Positions 16,084-25,785 of a stretch of DNA of 64,000 bases are shown piece after piece. This DNA comes from Gottschalkia acidurici 9a (GTDB lineage Bacteria; Bacillota; Clostridia; Tissierellales; Gottschalkiaceae), in the NCBI RefSeq assembly GCF_000299355.1, contig NC_018664.1:741115-805114 (forward strand), given 5' to 3'. Within the stretch, counting starts at the first letter, position 1; every line of letters starts with the position of its first letter. A model generated the notes under the pieces. That model saw nothing but the letters and a program-made list of their open reading frames with translations. It did not search any database and was not told the DNA's origin. The translations under genes and the position numbers were made by a program.

Positions 16084-17514
16084 ATGATTAATTTATCGAG
16101 AGATCAGTTTGAAGGTTTAAAAGCAAGTGGAAAGGTGTTCCCGGTAATAGTTGACTACAGTGGAGATCAGACAACGCCTATAAATATCTTTTACAACTTA
16201 GACGGAAAATACAAATTTTTATTAGAAAGTGCTGGGACTGGTGAAAAACAGGGGAGATATTCATTTTTAGGTCAGGATCCTATAACTACTATAAAAAGTG
16301 ATAAAACAAACATAATTGTAAGTAGTTCAGACGGTGAAAAAAGTAACCAAGGAAATATACTAAACTTTATAAAAGATTATTTAAAAGTAGATTATGAAGA
16401 CTGTAATTCAGAAATTCCTTTTGTAGGTGGTTTAGTAGGATATATAGGTTATGACGTTATAAGACAAATAGAAGATATAGATGATAACAATTCAAGAGAA
16501 ATAAATGTTCCAGAGACTTATTTGCTAAAGTACAAAATAGTTATATGCTACGATCATCTTAAAAGAAATATTTCTATAATATACAATGTTTATCCTGAAG
16601 ATAGTAAAAATTATGAAGAAATATTAAGAGGGATAGAAGAGACTTATGAAAATATAACAAAGTTACAGGAAGCAAGAAAGTTAGAAATAGTAGGCAAAGA
16701 GAAGTCGTTTAAATCTAACTTTACTAAAAAGGAGTTTTGTAGTGCAGTAGATAAAGTAAGGGATTATATAAAAAGTGGGGAAGCATCTCAAATAGTAATT
16801 TCACAAAGATTTACTATAGATTCAAACTCAGAACCATTTGATGTTTATAGAAGACTTAGAAGTTTAAATCCATCACCATATTTATTCTATATAGATTATG
16901 AAGATTTTCAAGTTGTTGGAGCTTCACCAGAGAGCTTAGTAAGTTTAAGTGGAGATAAAGTTATTACAAATCCAATAGCAGGTACCAGAAAAAGAGGGAA
17001 AACAAGAGAAGAAGATATAGCATTAAGAGAAGAACTTATAAATGATCCTAAAGAAAAGTCAGAGCACGACATGTTAGTAGAGCTTGGAAAAGAAGACTTA
17101 GCTACAGTAAGTAAAGAAGGAAGCATAGAAGTAGAAAGATATATGGAAATAGAAAACTATTCACATGTAATGCACTTAGTAGCAACTGTATCTGGAAAGC
17201 TAAAAGAAGGGTTAGATTCAGTAGATGCATTTAAATCATGTTTTCCAGCTGGAACAGTATCTGGATCGCCTAGAAGAAGATCAATGGAAATAATAGAGGA
17301 ACTTGAAAATGTTAAAAGAGAAATATATTCAGGAGCAGTAGGATACTTTTCTCTAAATGGAGATATGGACTTCTGTATAGGAATAAGAAGTATAGTATTT
17401 AAAGACAACAAGGCATATATACAAGCGGGGGCAGGCATAGTACTAGACTCTAAGCCAGAAAATGAGTATGAAGAGACTATAAATAAAGCTAAAGCTTTAA
17501 TAGAAGTTATATAA
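16084..17514 (+). CDS. trpE: Anthranilate synthase component I
   Basis: TrpE converts chorismate to anthranilate in tryptophan synthesis. The feedback-site LLES motif is seen in FLLESAGTGEKQGRYSF, and the chorismate-binding domain carries PIAGTRKRGKT and SGSPRRRSMEIIEEL. The ATG at 16084 lies 7 bases after GGGGGGA; an in-frame TTG at 16069 is too early. The 476-residue length fits a stand-alone large subunit. It is first in the operon behind the T-box. The amidotransferase trpG, which usually follows, is absent: 116 non-coding bases lead to trpD. Confidence 0.95.
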   Translation: MINLSRDQFEGLKASGKVFPVIVDYSGDQTTPINIFYNLDGKYKFLLESAGTGEKQGRYSFLGQDPITTIKSDKTNIIVSSSDGEKSNQGNILNFIKDYLKVDYEDCNSEIPFVGGLVGYIGYDVIRQIEDIDDNNSREINVPETYLLKYKIVICYDHLKRNISIIYNVYPEDSKNYEEILRGIEETYENITKLQEARKLEIVGKEKSFKSNFTKKEFCSAVDKVRDYIKSGEASQIVISQRFTIDSNSEPFDVYRRLRSLNPSPYLFYIDYEDFQVVGASPESLVSLSGDKVITNPIAGTRKRGKTREEDIALREELINDPKEKSEHDMLVELGKEDLATVSKEGSIEVERYMEIENYSHVMHLVATVSGKLKEGLDSVDAFKSCFPAGTVSGSPRRRSMEIIEELENVKREIYSGAVGYFSLNGDMDFCIGIRSIVFKDNKAYIQAGAGIVLDSKPENEYEETINKAKALIEVI

Positions 17515-17630
17515 ATAAAGAATTATTTACTCAGTGAAAGGTAGAAGGCTGAAATTTCTTATAAACAGAGTTAGAGTAATTGACCAAAAATCAATTTTAA
17601 TACAAATACTTTGCTTAAGGGGGAAGATAT

Positions 17631-18653
17631 ATGTTTAGTAAGTCTTTAAATGATATATTAGATGGGAAAAATTTAACGGAAGAAAATGCACAACTAATAA
17701 TGCATTCAATAATGCAAGGAGAACTATCAGAATCACAAATATCTGCACTACTAATAGGGTTAAGAATGAAAGGTGAAACGGTAGAAGAAATAACAGGGTT
17801 TGCTAGAGGTATGAAAAACAATGCTAGAAGAGTAAGTGTAGATAGCTATAGTATAGATACTTGTGGAACTGGTGGAGACGGAGGAAAGACTTTCAATATA
17901 TCAACAGCAGTATCTATAGTAGCATCCGCTGCGGGGGTTTCAGTAGCAAAGCATGGAAACAGGGCGGTATCTAGTAAAAGTGGAAGTGCTGATGTATTAG
18001 TAGAATTAGGCTTTAATATAGATATAGATCCACATATAGCTGAAAGTTGCTTGAAAGAAAAAGGTATGGCATTTTTATTTGCACCAAACTATCATACAGC
18101 TATGAAGAATGTAGCACCAGTAAGACGTGACTTAGGAATAAGAACAATATTTAATATGCTGGGTCCATTAAGTAATCCAGTAGATATAAAAGGTCAAGTT
18201 CTAGGAATTTATGATGGAAGGCTTACTAACACTATAGCAAATGTGTTGCTAAAGTTAGGAATGGAAAGAGCATTAGTGGTACATGGAGATGATGGGCTAG
18301 ACGAAATAACAACGACAACGACTACTACAGTAAGTGAAGTTAGAGATGGAAGAGTAATAGATTACAAGATAAGTCCAGAGGAATTCGGAATGAGTCTTGC
18401 AGATCCAAAAGACATATCTGGTGGAGATGCAAAAGAAAATGCAGAGATAATACTAAACATCTTAAAAGGAAAAAAAGGTCCAGAAAGAGATATAGTAGTT
18501 CTTAATGCTGGAGCAGCATTATATGTAGGAAAGATGGCTAGTAACTTAAAGGAAGGAATAAAGTTAGCAGAGGAAGTAATAGATTCAGGAAAAGCACTAG
18601 ATAAATTAAATGAACTAATAGAGTACAATAGGAGGATATTATGTTTATCTTAG
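17631..18653 (+). CDS. trpD: Anthranilate phosphoribosyltransferase
   Basis: TrpD joins anthranilate and PRPP to give phosphoribosylanthranilate. The 340-residue protein shows the PRPP site [14 protein letters not shown] (about 80-93), [15 protein letters not shown], and a conserved RRDLGIRT after the helical N-terminal domain. The start is behind AAGGGGGAAG. Its 3' end overlaps trpC by 13 bases, implying coupled translation. A run of threonine codons near residues 224-231 is a minor low-complexity patch in a loop. No glutamine amidotransferase domain is fused. Confidence 0.95.
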   Translation: MFSKSLNDILDGKNLTEENAQLIMHSIMQGELSESQISALLIGLRMKGETVEEITGFARGMKNNARRVSVDSYSIDTCGTGGDGGKTFNISTAVSIVASAAGVSVAKHGNRAVSSKSGSADVLVELGFNIDIDPHIAESCLKEKGMAFLFAPNYHTAMKNVAPVRRDLGIRTIFNMLGPLSNPVDIKGQVLGIYDGRLTNTIANVLLKLGMERALVVHGDDGLDEITTTTTTTVSEVRDGRVIDYKISPEEFGMSLADPKDISGGDAKENAEIILNILKGKKGPERDIVVLNAGAALYVGKMASNLKEGIKLAEEVIDSGKALDKLNELIEYNRRILCLS

Positions 18654-19423
18654 ATAAAATAGTTGAGGTTAAAAAGAAGCAGCTAGAGATTGAAAAGCAA
18701 GAAATTAGTCTAGAAGAAATGATAGAAAAATCTAAGGAAGATAGAATTATAAGAGATTTTGAAGATGCACTAGACAATGATGATATATCAGTTATATCTG
18801 AAATAAAAAAGGCATCACCTTCTAGAGGAATAATAAAAGAAGATTTTAACCCAGTTTTTACAGCAAAAATATATGAAGAAAGTCCATTCAATGCTATATC
18901 AGTTTTAACAGAAAGAGAGTTTTTTCTAGGTGATGATAAGTATATAAATATGGTTAAAGAAGTAACTACTAAGCCTATATTAAGAAAAGACTTTATAATA
19001 GATGAATATCAAATATATCAATCAAAGGTGATAGGAGCAGATGCAATACTTTTAATAGCAGCTATATTAAAAGGAAAACTTAAAAGCTATTATGATTTAG
19101 CTAAAAGTCTAGGACTTCATGTGTTAGTAGAGGTTCATGGAGAAGATGAAATAGAAGAAGCTATAGAAAGTGGATGTAGATTAATAGGAATAAACAACAG
19201 AAATCTAAAAACCTTTGATGTAGATTTAAAGCATACTGAGAAGCTAATAAAACTACTACCTAGTGATAAAATAGTTATTTCAGAAAGTGGAATTAAGGGT
19301 TATGAGGATATGGAATACTTAAAATACTTAGGAGTAAAAGGAGTACTTGTAGGAGAAACACTTATGAGAAATTTAAGTAATGAACCAAAGTCTATAATTT
19401 TAGGCGATATACTTACTCCATAA
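18641..19423 (+). CDS. trpC: Indole-3-glycerol phosphate synthase
   Basis: TrpC closes the indole ring from CdRP. The (beta/alpha)8 barrel shows [11 protein letters not shown] near residue 52, the [10 protein letters not shown] strand, LVEVH and GINNRNL, and the phosphate-binding end SESGI and GVLVGETLM. At 260 residues the length is normal, and it is not fused to TrpF. Its start lies within the last codons of trpD, behind AGGAGG. It is separated from trpF by 56 bases. Confidence 0.95.
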   Translation: MFILDKIVEVKKKQLEIEKQEISLEEMIEKSKEDRIIRDFEDALDNDDISVISEIKKASPSRGIIKEDFNPVFTAKIYEESPFNAISVLTEREFFLGDDKYINMVKEVTTKPILRKDFIIDEYQIYQSKVIGADAILLIAAILKGKLKSYYDLAKSLGLHVLVEVHGEDEIEEAIESGCRLIGINNRNLKTFDVDLKHTEKLIKLLPSDKIVISESGIKGYEDMEYLKYLGVKGVLVGETLMRNLSNEPKSIILGDILTP

Positions 19424-19479
19424 TCATAAGGAATTTAGTATCTTTACAATACAGCATATAAAAAGGATGTAATTATATT

Positions 19480-20100
19480 ATGGTTAAAATAAAAGTTTGT
19501 GGGATAAGAAGAAATCAAGATATAGAGTATGTAAATACTTTAAGGCCAGAATATATAGGATTTATATTTGCAGAAAGTAAGAGAAAAGTGACTAAAGAGG
19601 AAGCTTTTACTCTAAAAGAATTACTAAATAAAGATATTAAAACTGTGGGTATATTTGTAAATGAAGATTTAAAAAATGTAAAAGACATAGCTAACTTTGT
19701 AGGTTTAGACATAGTACAATTACATGGAGATGAAGATGCAAGATATATAGATAGTCTTAAAAGCGAACTTATAAATAAAAGTATTTGGAAAGCTGTTAGA
19801 ATAAAAGATGAAAATAGTTTAAAAGATATAGAACAGTTCAATGTAGATGGAATACTTTTAGATACTTACTCTAAAGAAGCATATGGTGGACTTGGAGAAT
19901 CATTTGATTGGAATATAGTGAGGAACTTAAAGACAAACAAAAAAGTTATTTTAGCGGGTGGACTTAATTCTGATAATGTAGAAAGAGGCATAAACAAGGT
20001 GCGCCCTGATATAATAGATGTTTCTAGTGGTGTAGAAACAGATGGATATAAAGATTTTAATAAAATGAAAAGTTTCATAAAAAAAGGGAGGAAGTTATAA
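19480..20100 (+). CDS. trpF: Phosphoribosylanthranilate isomerase
   Basis: TrpF performs the Amadori rearrangement of phosphoribosylanthranilate. The 206-residue barrel has KVCGI with the catalytic Cys at the first strand, QLHGDE in the middle, [12 protein letters not shown] with the catalytic Asp, LAGGL, and VSSGVET for phosphate binding. It overlaps the trpB start by one base (TAATG), so the two are translationally coupled. Confidence 0.94.
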   Translation: MVKIKVCGIRRNQDIEYVNTLRPEYIGFIFAESKRKVTKEEAFTLKELLNKDIKTVGIFVNEDLKNVKDIANFVGLDIVQLHGDEDARYIDSLKSELINKSIWKAVRIKDENSLKDIEQFNVDGILLDTYSKEAYGGLGESFDWNIVRNLKTNKKVILAGGLNSDNVERGINKVRPDIIDVSSGVETDGYKDFNKMKSFIKKGRKL

Positions 20101-21302
20101 TGACAAATACGATAGTTAAGGGTAAGTTTGGAAAATTCGGAGGACAATATGTAGCAGAATCAGTAATGAATGTTTTAGGAGAATTAGAGGTAGCATTTGA
20201 GGAAGCTAAGAACGACCAAAGCTTTGCAGATGAATTTAATTACTATATGAAAGATTATGTAGGAAGAGAAAATCCATTATACTATGCAGAAAATCTTTCA
20301 AAAAAATATGGAAAAGCAAAAATATACTTAAAAAGAGAAGATTTAAACCATACAGGAGCACACAAAATAAATAACGCTATAGGTCAAGTACTTCTAGCTA
20401 AAAGAATGGGTAAAAAAAGAATAATCGCAGAAACAGGAGCAGGTCAACATGGAGTTGCAACAGCTACAGCGGCAGCACTATTTGGTATGGAATGTGAAAT
20501 ATTTATGGGAGAAGAAGATACAAAAAGACAGGCACTTAACGTATTTAAAATGGAAGCTCTAGGAGCTAAAGTTAACTCTGTAACTACAGGAAGTAAAACT
20601 CTAGCAGATGCTGTAGACGCAGCATTACAAGATTGGGTAGAAAATATAGATACTACATTCTATATCTTAGGTTCAGCAGTAGGACCACATCCATATCCAA
20701 CTATAGTGAAATACTTCCAAAGTATTATCTCTAAAGAAGCTAAAAAACAAATATTAGAGAAAGAAAACAGATTACCAGACTATGTAGTAGCTTGTGTAGG
20801 TGGAGGAAGTAATGCTATTGGAATGTTTAGTGAATTTATAGAAGATGAAGAAGTAAAATTAATAGGGGTAGAACCAGCAGGTCTTGGATTAGACACTGAT
20901 AAACATGCAGCTACAATGACAAAAGGAAGTGTTGGAATATTACACGGAATGAAGACATACGTACTTCAAGATGAAGATGGTCAAATATTACCAGTACACT
21001 CTATATCAGCAGGATTAGACTATCCAGGAGTAGGACCTGAGCATTCTCACTTAAAAGATATCGGAAGAGCAGAATATGTTAGCGTAACAGATGATGAATC
21101 AGTTGATGCTCTTATGGAATTAACTAAAGTAGAAGGTATAATACCAGCTATTGAAAGTGCGCATGCAGTAGCACATGTATTAAAACTTGCAAAATCATTA
21201 GAAGAAGAAAAGATAATAATAATCTCACTTTCAGGTAGAGGAGATAAAGATATAGCTAGAATAGCAAGATTAAAGGGAGTAAATGTAACAGACGAAGAAT
21301 AA
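20100..21302 (+). CDS. trpB: Tryptophan synthase beta chain
   Basis: TrpB is the PLP enzyme joining indole and serine. It has [11 protein letters not shown] at the start, the PLP lysine in [11 protein letters not shown] (about residue 87), [12 protein letters not shown], and the phosphate cup [10 protein letters not shown]. The 400-residue length and these motifs define the classical trpB1 type, which works with TrpA. An internal hairpin region follows before trpA rather than direct coupling, which is unusual for these two interacting subunits. Confidence 0.96.
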   Translation: MTNTIVKGKFGKFGGQYVAESVMNVLGELEVAFEEAKNDQSFADEFNYYMKDYVGRENPLYYAENLSKKYGKAKIYLKREDLNHTGAHKINNAIGQVLLAKRMGKKRIIAETGAGQHGVATATAAALFGMECEIFMGEEDTKRQALNVFKMEALGAKVNSVTTGSKTLADAVDAALQDWVENIDTTFYILGSAVGPHPYPTIVKYFQSIISKEAKKQILEKENRLPDYVVACVGGGSNAIGMFSEFIEDEEVKLIGVEPAGLGLDTDKHAATMTKGSVGILHGMKTYVLQDEDGQILPVHSISAGLDYPGVGPEHSHLKDIGRAEYVSVTDDESVDALMELTKVEGIIPAIESAHAVAHVLKLAKSLEEEKIIIISLSGRGDKDIARIARLKGVNVTDEE

Positions 21303-21312
21303 GAAACGAGTT

Positions 21313-21361
21313 AATTAAGCAGATGACCCAACATATTCTTGTTGGTGTCAATTGCTTAATT
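21313..21361 (+). other. Hairpin between trpB and trpA
   Basis: AATTAAGCA (21313-21321) pairs with TGCTTAATT (21353-21361), and an inner CCAAC/GTTGG pair forms a two-part stem. No T tract follows, so it is more likely an RNA processing or partial-attenuation element than a full terminator. Confidence 0.45.
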
Positions 21362-21449
21362 TTAAATATTTAGTGGTTAAGGGGAGGTTAGTTTACTTAA
21401 AGAACAATAAAAGTGGTATTTTGAGTGAGCAAATATAAAGGGGCTGAAG

Positions 21450-22250
21450 GTGTTGAATAGATTAGATAAAAGATTTAAGGATTTAAAGGAAAGAAATGAA
21501 AAAGCTCTTATTACATTTATAACTAGTGGAGTTCCAGATCTTGAAACTACAGAAGAACTAGTTCTCGAAATGGAAAAGGCAGGAGCAGATGTAGTGGAAC
21601 TTGGTATTCCATATTCTCGCCCTATAGCTGACGGTAAAATTATAGCAGAAGCATCTAAAAGAGCTTTAGAAAACGGAATTAAGACATCTAAAGTTATGGA
21701 AATGGTAAAGAATTTAAGAGAGAAAACAGAATTACCACTAGTTTACCTAGTATATTTTAATACTGTATTTGCTTACGGTGTAGATAGATTTCTAAGTAAA
21801 TGCAATGAGGTAGGAATAGATGGAATAATCATACCTGATCTTCCGATAGAAGAAAGGGATGAAGTGCTAGAAGCTTGTAAAGAAAACTATGTTCACTTAA
21901 TACCGTTAGTAGCACCTACATCTAAAGATAGAATAAAAGAAATAACTGAAGGTACAGGTGGATTTGTTTACTGTGTAGCAGTGAATGGGGTTACTGGAAC
22001 TAGAGATAGTATAAATGAAAATATTCAAGAATATATGGACACGGTATCAAAATTTACAGACACACCAAAAGCTATAGGATTTGGTATATCAAGTCCAGAA
22101 ATGGCTAAGGAGTATAAGGACTACTCAGATGGAGTAATAGTAGGAAGTGCAATAGTTAGAAAAATACTAGAGGGAAATAGTAGAGAAGAGATAGTGAAAA
22201 GTATAAGCAGTTTTGTAAAAGAATTAAAAGATGCTGTATTAGATAAATAG
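21450..22250 (+). CDS. trpA: Tryptophan synthase alpha chain
   Basis: TrpA cleaves indole-3-glycerol phosphate to indole, which is channelled to TrpB. The catalytic Glu in VELGIPYS and the catalytic Asp in the next segment (IADG) are both present. However, the normally conserved SDPxADGP reads SRPIADGK here, with Arg replacing Asp and Lys replacing Pro. Later motifs (IIPDLPIEE, GFGISSPE, VIVGSAIV) are normal. The GTG at 21450 or the adjacent TTG at 21453 are both possible starts behind AAAGGGG. The 266-residue length is usual. Confidence 0.93.
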   Translation: MLNRLDKRFKDLKERNEKALITFITSGVPDLETTEELVLEMEKAGADVVELGIPYSRPIADGKIIAEASKRALENGIKTSKVMEMVKNLREKTELPLVYLVYFNTVFAYGVDRFLSKCNEVGIDGIIIPDLPIEERDEVLEACKENYVHLIPLVAPTSKDRIKEITEGTGGFVYCVAVNGVTGTRDSINENIQEYMDTVSKFTDTPKAIGFGISSPEMAKEYKDYSDGVIVGSAIVRKILEGNSREEIVKSISSFVKELKDAVLDK

Positions 22251-22299
22251 TATACTTGTACGATATATTCATGTAGTCATAAAAAGGAAGGTGGATCAA

Positions 22300-23331
22300 A
22301 TGTTAAAAAGAAAAGGTATAATATTAACGTTAGTAACTGTAATGATATTGACTTTACTATCAGGATGTGGAACTCAGAAAAACAATAGTGATGGTAGTGT
22401 TAATTCAAGTACAGGTAAAGATAAAAAAGACATTATAAAGATAGGTGAAGTTCAGGTTACAGAATACTTTGGACTTGATTTAAGTCGTGAGGGATTTAGA
22501 GCAGCCCTGGCATCTAGAGGCTACAAAGAGGGAGAAAATATTGAAATTGAGTATGCAAATGCGCAAAGTGACCAGAGTGTAGGACAAAATATAGCTCAAA
22601 GTTTTGCAAATAGTAATAAAGATCTTATACATGCTGTAGCAACACCTGTTGCACAGGCATCATATAATGCAACTAAAGATATACCAATAGTATTTACAGC
22701 AGTTACAGATCCTGTAGATGCGGGAATAGTTAAAAATCTAGACAAATCAGGTACTAATGTTGTAGGAATGTCAGATATGGTTCCTATGAAAGCACAATTT
22801 AACTTAATTAAAAAATTCTTTCCAGAAGCAAAAAAACTAGGGATAGTTTATAGTTCTAGTGATGCAAATTCATCAGTAAAAGTAAAGGAAGCAAAATCTA
22901 TAGCTAGTGAATATGGACTTGAAATAATAGCACAAGGAGCTGCAACTACTAATGATGTAGGTCAAACAGTGGAATCGCTGTTAGGAAAAATAGATATATT
23001 ATATGTACCAACAGATAGCACAGTGGTTCCAGCAATGCCTATTATCATAACAAAAGCATTAGAAAAGAAAATTCCAATAATACCAGAGGAAAAAGGTCAA
23101 GTAGAGCTTGGAGCTTTAGCAGCGGAAGGAATAGATTTTTATAAGTTAGGATATGAAAGTGGTCTTATGGCAGCAGATATATTAGATGGTAAAAGTAAAC
23201 CTCAAGATATGCCATCTAAGATATTAGAAGATAGGGATATATATGTAAATAAAGAAACACTAGAGAAGTTAGGATTGACTATACCGGAGGATATAAAAGA
23301 TAAAGTTAAATTTGTAGAAGTTAAAAAGTAG
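22300..23331 (+). CDS. trpX: TrpX-like ABC transporter substrate-binding lipoprotein
   Basis: This extracellular ligand-binding lipoprotein has the lipobox LLSGCG, with the Cys near residue 24, followed by a Ser/Asn/Lys linker. The body matches the TrpX/ABC_sub_bind family, with segments such as VFTAVTDPVDAG and PTDST. The family is linked to tryptophan or tyrosine import and is often T-box controlled. It follows trpA by 49 bases, so it likely shares the T-box. The permease and ATPase genes normally next to it are missing. The ATG at 22300 is used, with AAGGAAGGTGG upstream. The ligand is inferred from context. Confidence 0.85.
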   Translation: MLKRKGIILTLVTVMILTLLSGCGTQKNNSDGSVNSSTGKDKKDIIKIGEVQVTEYFGLDLSREGFRAALASRGYKEGENIEIEYANAQSDQSVGQNIAQSFANSNKDLIHAVATPVAQASYNATKDIPIVFTAVTDPVDAGIVKNLDKSGTNVVGMSDMVPMKAQFNLIKKFFPEAKKLGIVYSSSDANSSVKVKEAKSIASEYGLEIIAQGAATTNDVGQTVESLLGKIDILYVPTDSTVVPAMPIIITKALEKKIPIIPEEKGQVELGALAAEGIDFYKLGYESGLMAADILDGKSKPQDMPSKILEDRDIYVNKETLEKLGLTIPEDIKDKVKFVEVKK

Positions 23332-23439
23332 TTTTATATTATGTTAAAATTATGTTACAAATAAAAAAGTAGTTGAATTAGGAAATTATATATGCTAACA
23401 TTAGTTAGAAATGAAAAACCAATAAAAGGAGGTCGTGTT

Positions 23440-23535
23440 ATGTTTAGGTTAACACTTGTTAAATCTATCAAAGGCAAATTAAATAAATATAATAACTTAA
23501 AAAATTATATAATTATACACGACCTTTATCGTTAA
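23440..23535 (+). CDS. Small basic peptide, 31 codons, unknown
   Basis: The ORF begins MFRLTLVKSIKGKLN behind an excellent AAAGGAGG site. The frame is also open from an ATG at 23392, giving 47 codons. AGGTCGTGT at 23430-23438, overlapping the ribosome site, is perfectly complementary to ACACGACCT at 23516-23524 at the end of the ORF, so the mRNA can hide its own start. It resembles no protein I recognise. It could be a leader peptide or a small regulatory protein. Confidence 0.4.
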   Translation: MFRLTLVKSIKGKLNKYNNLKNYIIIHDLYR

Positions 23536-23642
23536 TTAATTAGAATAGTTAAATATGATAAATTTATAAAGAATTATAAAGGACATATTTTTATTTTGTT
23601 TGCTATTTTACTATTATAACTGTTTTAAAATACTGATAATAG

Positions 23643-23679
23643 AGCCATAGGTTTGTGTATATACCTATGGCTTTTTTTA
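23643..23679 (+). terminator. Terminator, first of a twin pair
   Basis: AGCCATAGGT (23643-23652) pairs with ACCTATGGCT (23663-23672) and is followed by a run of T. The same stem recurs at 23823. It would end the trp-trpX transcript and the small ORF. Confidence 0.85.
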
Positions 23680-23822
23680 TTGATAGTTTACAGTCTAAAA
23701 CTCTAATGTATAGATAATATATAGTTTCTGGATAGAACTGAGATAGGCAGTAAGTAAGAATATATAGTTATCAACTATTATCTTATTCTGTGCAGAAATT
23801 CAGGTGGATAAATAACTTTAAT

Positions 23823-23860
23823 AAAAGCCATAGGTAAAAGTATACCTATGGCTTTTATTA
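23823..23860 (+). terminator. Hairpin, second of a twin pair, before the ABC exporter
   Basis: AAAAGCCATAGGT (23823-23835) pairs with ACCTATGGCTTTT (23844-23856), with the same stem sequence as the hairpin at 23643. It lies about 30 bases before the small ORF at 23889 and may act as a leader terminator. Confidence 0.65.
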
Positions 23861-23888
23861 TATAAAAAATAAATAAGGAGGAGTAGTT

Positions 23889-23939
23889 ATGGCAAGAAAC
23901 AACATCAGAAGTAAAACTTTTAGAGGTGGAACAGGGTAG
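23889..23939 (+). CDS. Possible 16-codon leader peptide of the ABC exporter
   Basis: A very good ribosome site (AAGGAGGAG) precedes an ATG encoding MARNNIRSKTFRGGTG and a TAG. The exporter gene starts 40 bases later. A short, basic, well-initiated ORF directly ahead of an exporter, with a hairpin next to it, resembles ribosome-mediated attenuation leaders. No function is proven. Confidence 0.45.
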   Translation: MARNNIRSKTFRGGTG

Positions 23940-23979
23940 CTTTAATTAAAACTCAAATATACAAAAGGAGTTGAAGTCT

Positions 23980-25770
23980 TTGGAGAGTTGTAAATTATTA
24001 ATTAAATTTATGAGAGGTAAATTACTGAAATATATAGCTTCTATTATATGTGTCGGGCTAAATATAGCATTTACTATGCTAGTACCAATAGTTATAAGTA
24101 TAACTATTGACTCTATAATAGGTAACAAGCCTATAGATGCACCAATGATTATCATGAAAGGAATAGAATATATTGGCGGAAAAAGTGTAATGGCTAAAAA
24201 TATTTGGATATGTAGTTTGGCTATTGTACTTATCACAATTTTTAGAGGAATATCTATATATTTAGGTGGAAAGTGGTCAGCAGAAGCTTCAGAGTCAACA
24301 GCAAAAAATATGAGAGATGAGCTATATAAGCACTTACAATTGCTTTCATATGACTATCATATTAAATCTGAAACTGGTGATCTTATACAAAGATGCACTT
24401 CGGATATAGAAACTGTGAAAAAATTCTTAACTACACAACTCGTTGAGATAGGATATGCAGTATTTATGTTAACAGGTGTACTAACTGTTATGCTTTCACT
24501 AAATATAAAACTAACTCTTGTTGCTATGGCAGTAGTTCCAATAATATTTATATTTTCTATAATATTTTTTAACGTTGTTAAACGGACGTTTAAAGTTGCA
24601 GACGAAGCAGAAGGAAAATTATCAAATGTATTGCAAGAAAATCTTACCGCAATGAGAGTAGTAAGAGCTTTCGGAAGACAATCTTATGAAATAGATAAGT
24701 TTGATAAGAGTAATAAGTTGTTTAAAGACCTTACGTATAAACTTATGAGACAGTTAGCATGGTACTGGTCACTGTCGGATTTTATATGTTTACTTCAAAT
24801 AGCATTTGTGTTAATCATAGGTTCATACTTATCTGCTAAAGGAGAGATTACATTAGGAACTTTAGTTGTGTTTATTACTTATGAAGGTCTACTTTTATGG
24901 CCAGTAAGACAAATGGGTAGAATACTTTCAGATATGGGAAAGACGATAGTTGCTACAAGTCGTATAAAAGAGATATTAGACGAAAATACAGAGTATGAAA
25001 AGATTGAACAACTTAAACCTGAAATATTAGGAAATATTGAATTTAAAAATGTGACATTTCAATATGATGAAGGTAAAGAGGCACTTAAAGATATATCTTT
25101 CACAGTAGGAAAAGGTCAAACGATAGCAATATTAGGTCCTACCGGATCAGGGAAAACATCTTTGGTAAATCTATTGGGAAGACTTTATGACTATCAGAAA
25201 GGTTCTATAAAGATAGATGGTGTTGAACTTAAAAACATAGATAAGAAGTGGGTAAGAAGTCATATCGGAATAGTACTTCAGGAACCATTCTTATATGGGA
25301 AAACTATAAAAGCAAATATAGGAATAGCCAAAGAGAATGTAGAAGATGAAGAAATATTTAATGTAGCTAAGGATACATCTATTCATGATGTAATAATGGG
25401 ATTTAAAAATGGATATGACACATTAGTCGGGGAGCGTGGAGTTACTCTATCTGGAGGTCAAAAGCAAAGATCGGCTATTGCTAGAATCTTAATAAATAAC
25501 TATCCAATACTAGCATTTGATGACTCATTAAGTGCAGTAGATACAGAAACAGATGCTCATATTCGTAAAGCTTTAAAAGAGAGAAATGGAGATACTACTA
25601 CATTTATAATATCTCATAGAATTGGTACTATTGCCGAAGCTGATTTAATCTTGGTTTTAGAGCAGGGAAAATTAACTCAAATAGGAAAACATGAAGAATT
25701 ATTAAATGAGCATGGATTATATAAAAGAATATGGGATATGCAAAATTCTTTAGAAGAAAAACTAGGTTAA
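23980..25770 (+). CDS. Heterodimeric ABC exporter subunit with degenerate catalytic site
   Basis: This half-transporter has six transmembrane helices followed by an ATPase domain with GPTGSGKT, QEPFLYG, LSGGQKQR and HRIGT. The Walker B segment reads ILAFDDSLSAVD, with Asp in place of the catalytic Glu. That is the usual degenerate half of LmrCD/TM287-288-type heterodimers. The TTG at 23980 is preferred because AAAAGGAG ends 9 bases before it; another TTG at 23971 abuts the site. The next gene, 15 bases on, supplies the other half. The likely substrate is a drug or peptide, but this cannot be specified. Confidence 0.9.
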   Translation: MESCKLLIKFMRGKLLKYIASIICVGLNIAFTMLVPIVISITIDSIIGNKPIDAPMIIMKGIEYIGGKSVMAKNIWICSLAIVLITIFRGISIYLGGKWSAEASESTAKNMRDELYKHLQLLSYDYHIKSETGDLIQRCTSDIETVKKFLTTQLVEIGYAVFMLTGVLTVMLSLNIKLTLVAMAVVPIIFIFSIIFFNVVKRTFKVADEAEGKLSNVLQENLTAMRVVRAFGRQSYEIDKFDKSNKLFKDLTYKLMRQLAWYWSLSDFICLLQIAFVLIIGSYLSAKGEITLGTLVVFITYEGLLLWPVRQMGRILSDMGKTIVATSRIKEILDENTEYEKIEQLKPEILGNIEFKNVTFQYDEGKEALKDISFTVGKGQTIAILGPTGSGKTSLVNLLGRLYDYQKGSIKIDGVELKNIDKKWVRSHIGIVLQEPFLYGKTIKANIGIAKENVEDEEIFNVAKDTSIHDVIMGFKNGYDTLVGERGVTLSGGQKQRSAIARILINNYPILAFDDSLSAVDTETDAHIRKALKERNGDTTTFIISHRIGTIAEADLILVLEQGKLTQIGKHEELLNEHGLYKRIWDMQNSLEEKLG

Positions 25771-25785
25771 AAGGAGGGAAAAATT

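Noticed and set aside
23946-24236. Minus-strand frame opposite the exporter start
   Set aside because: It is antisense to a strong gene with no ribosome site or family likeness.
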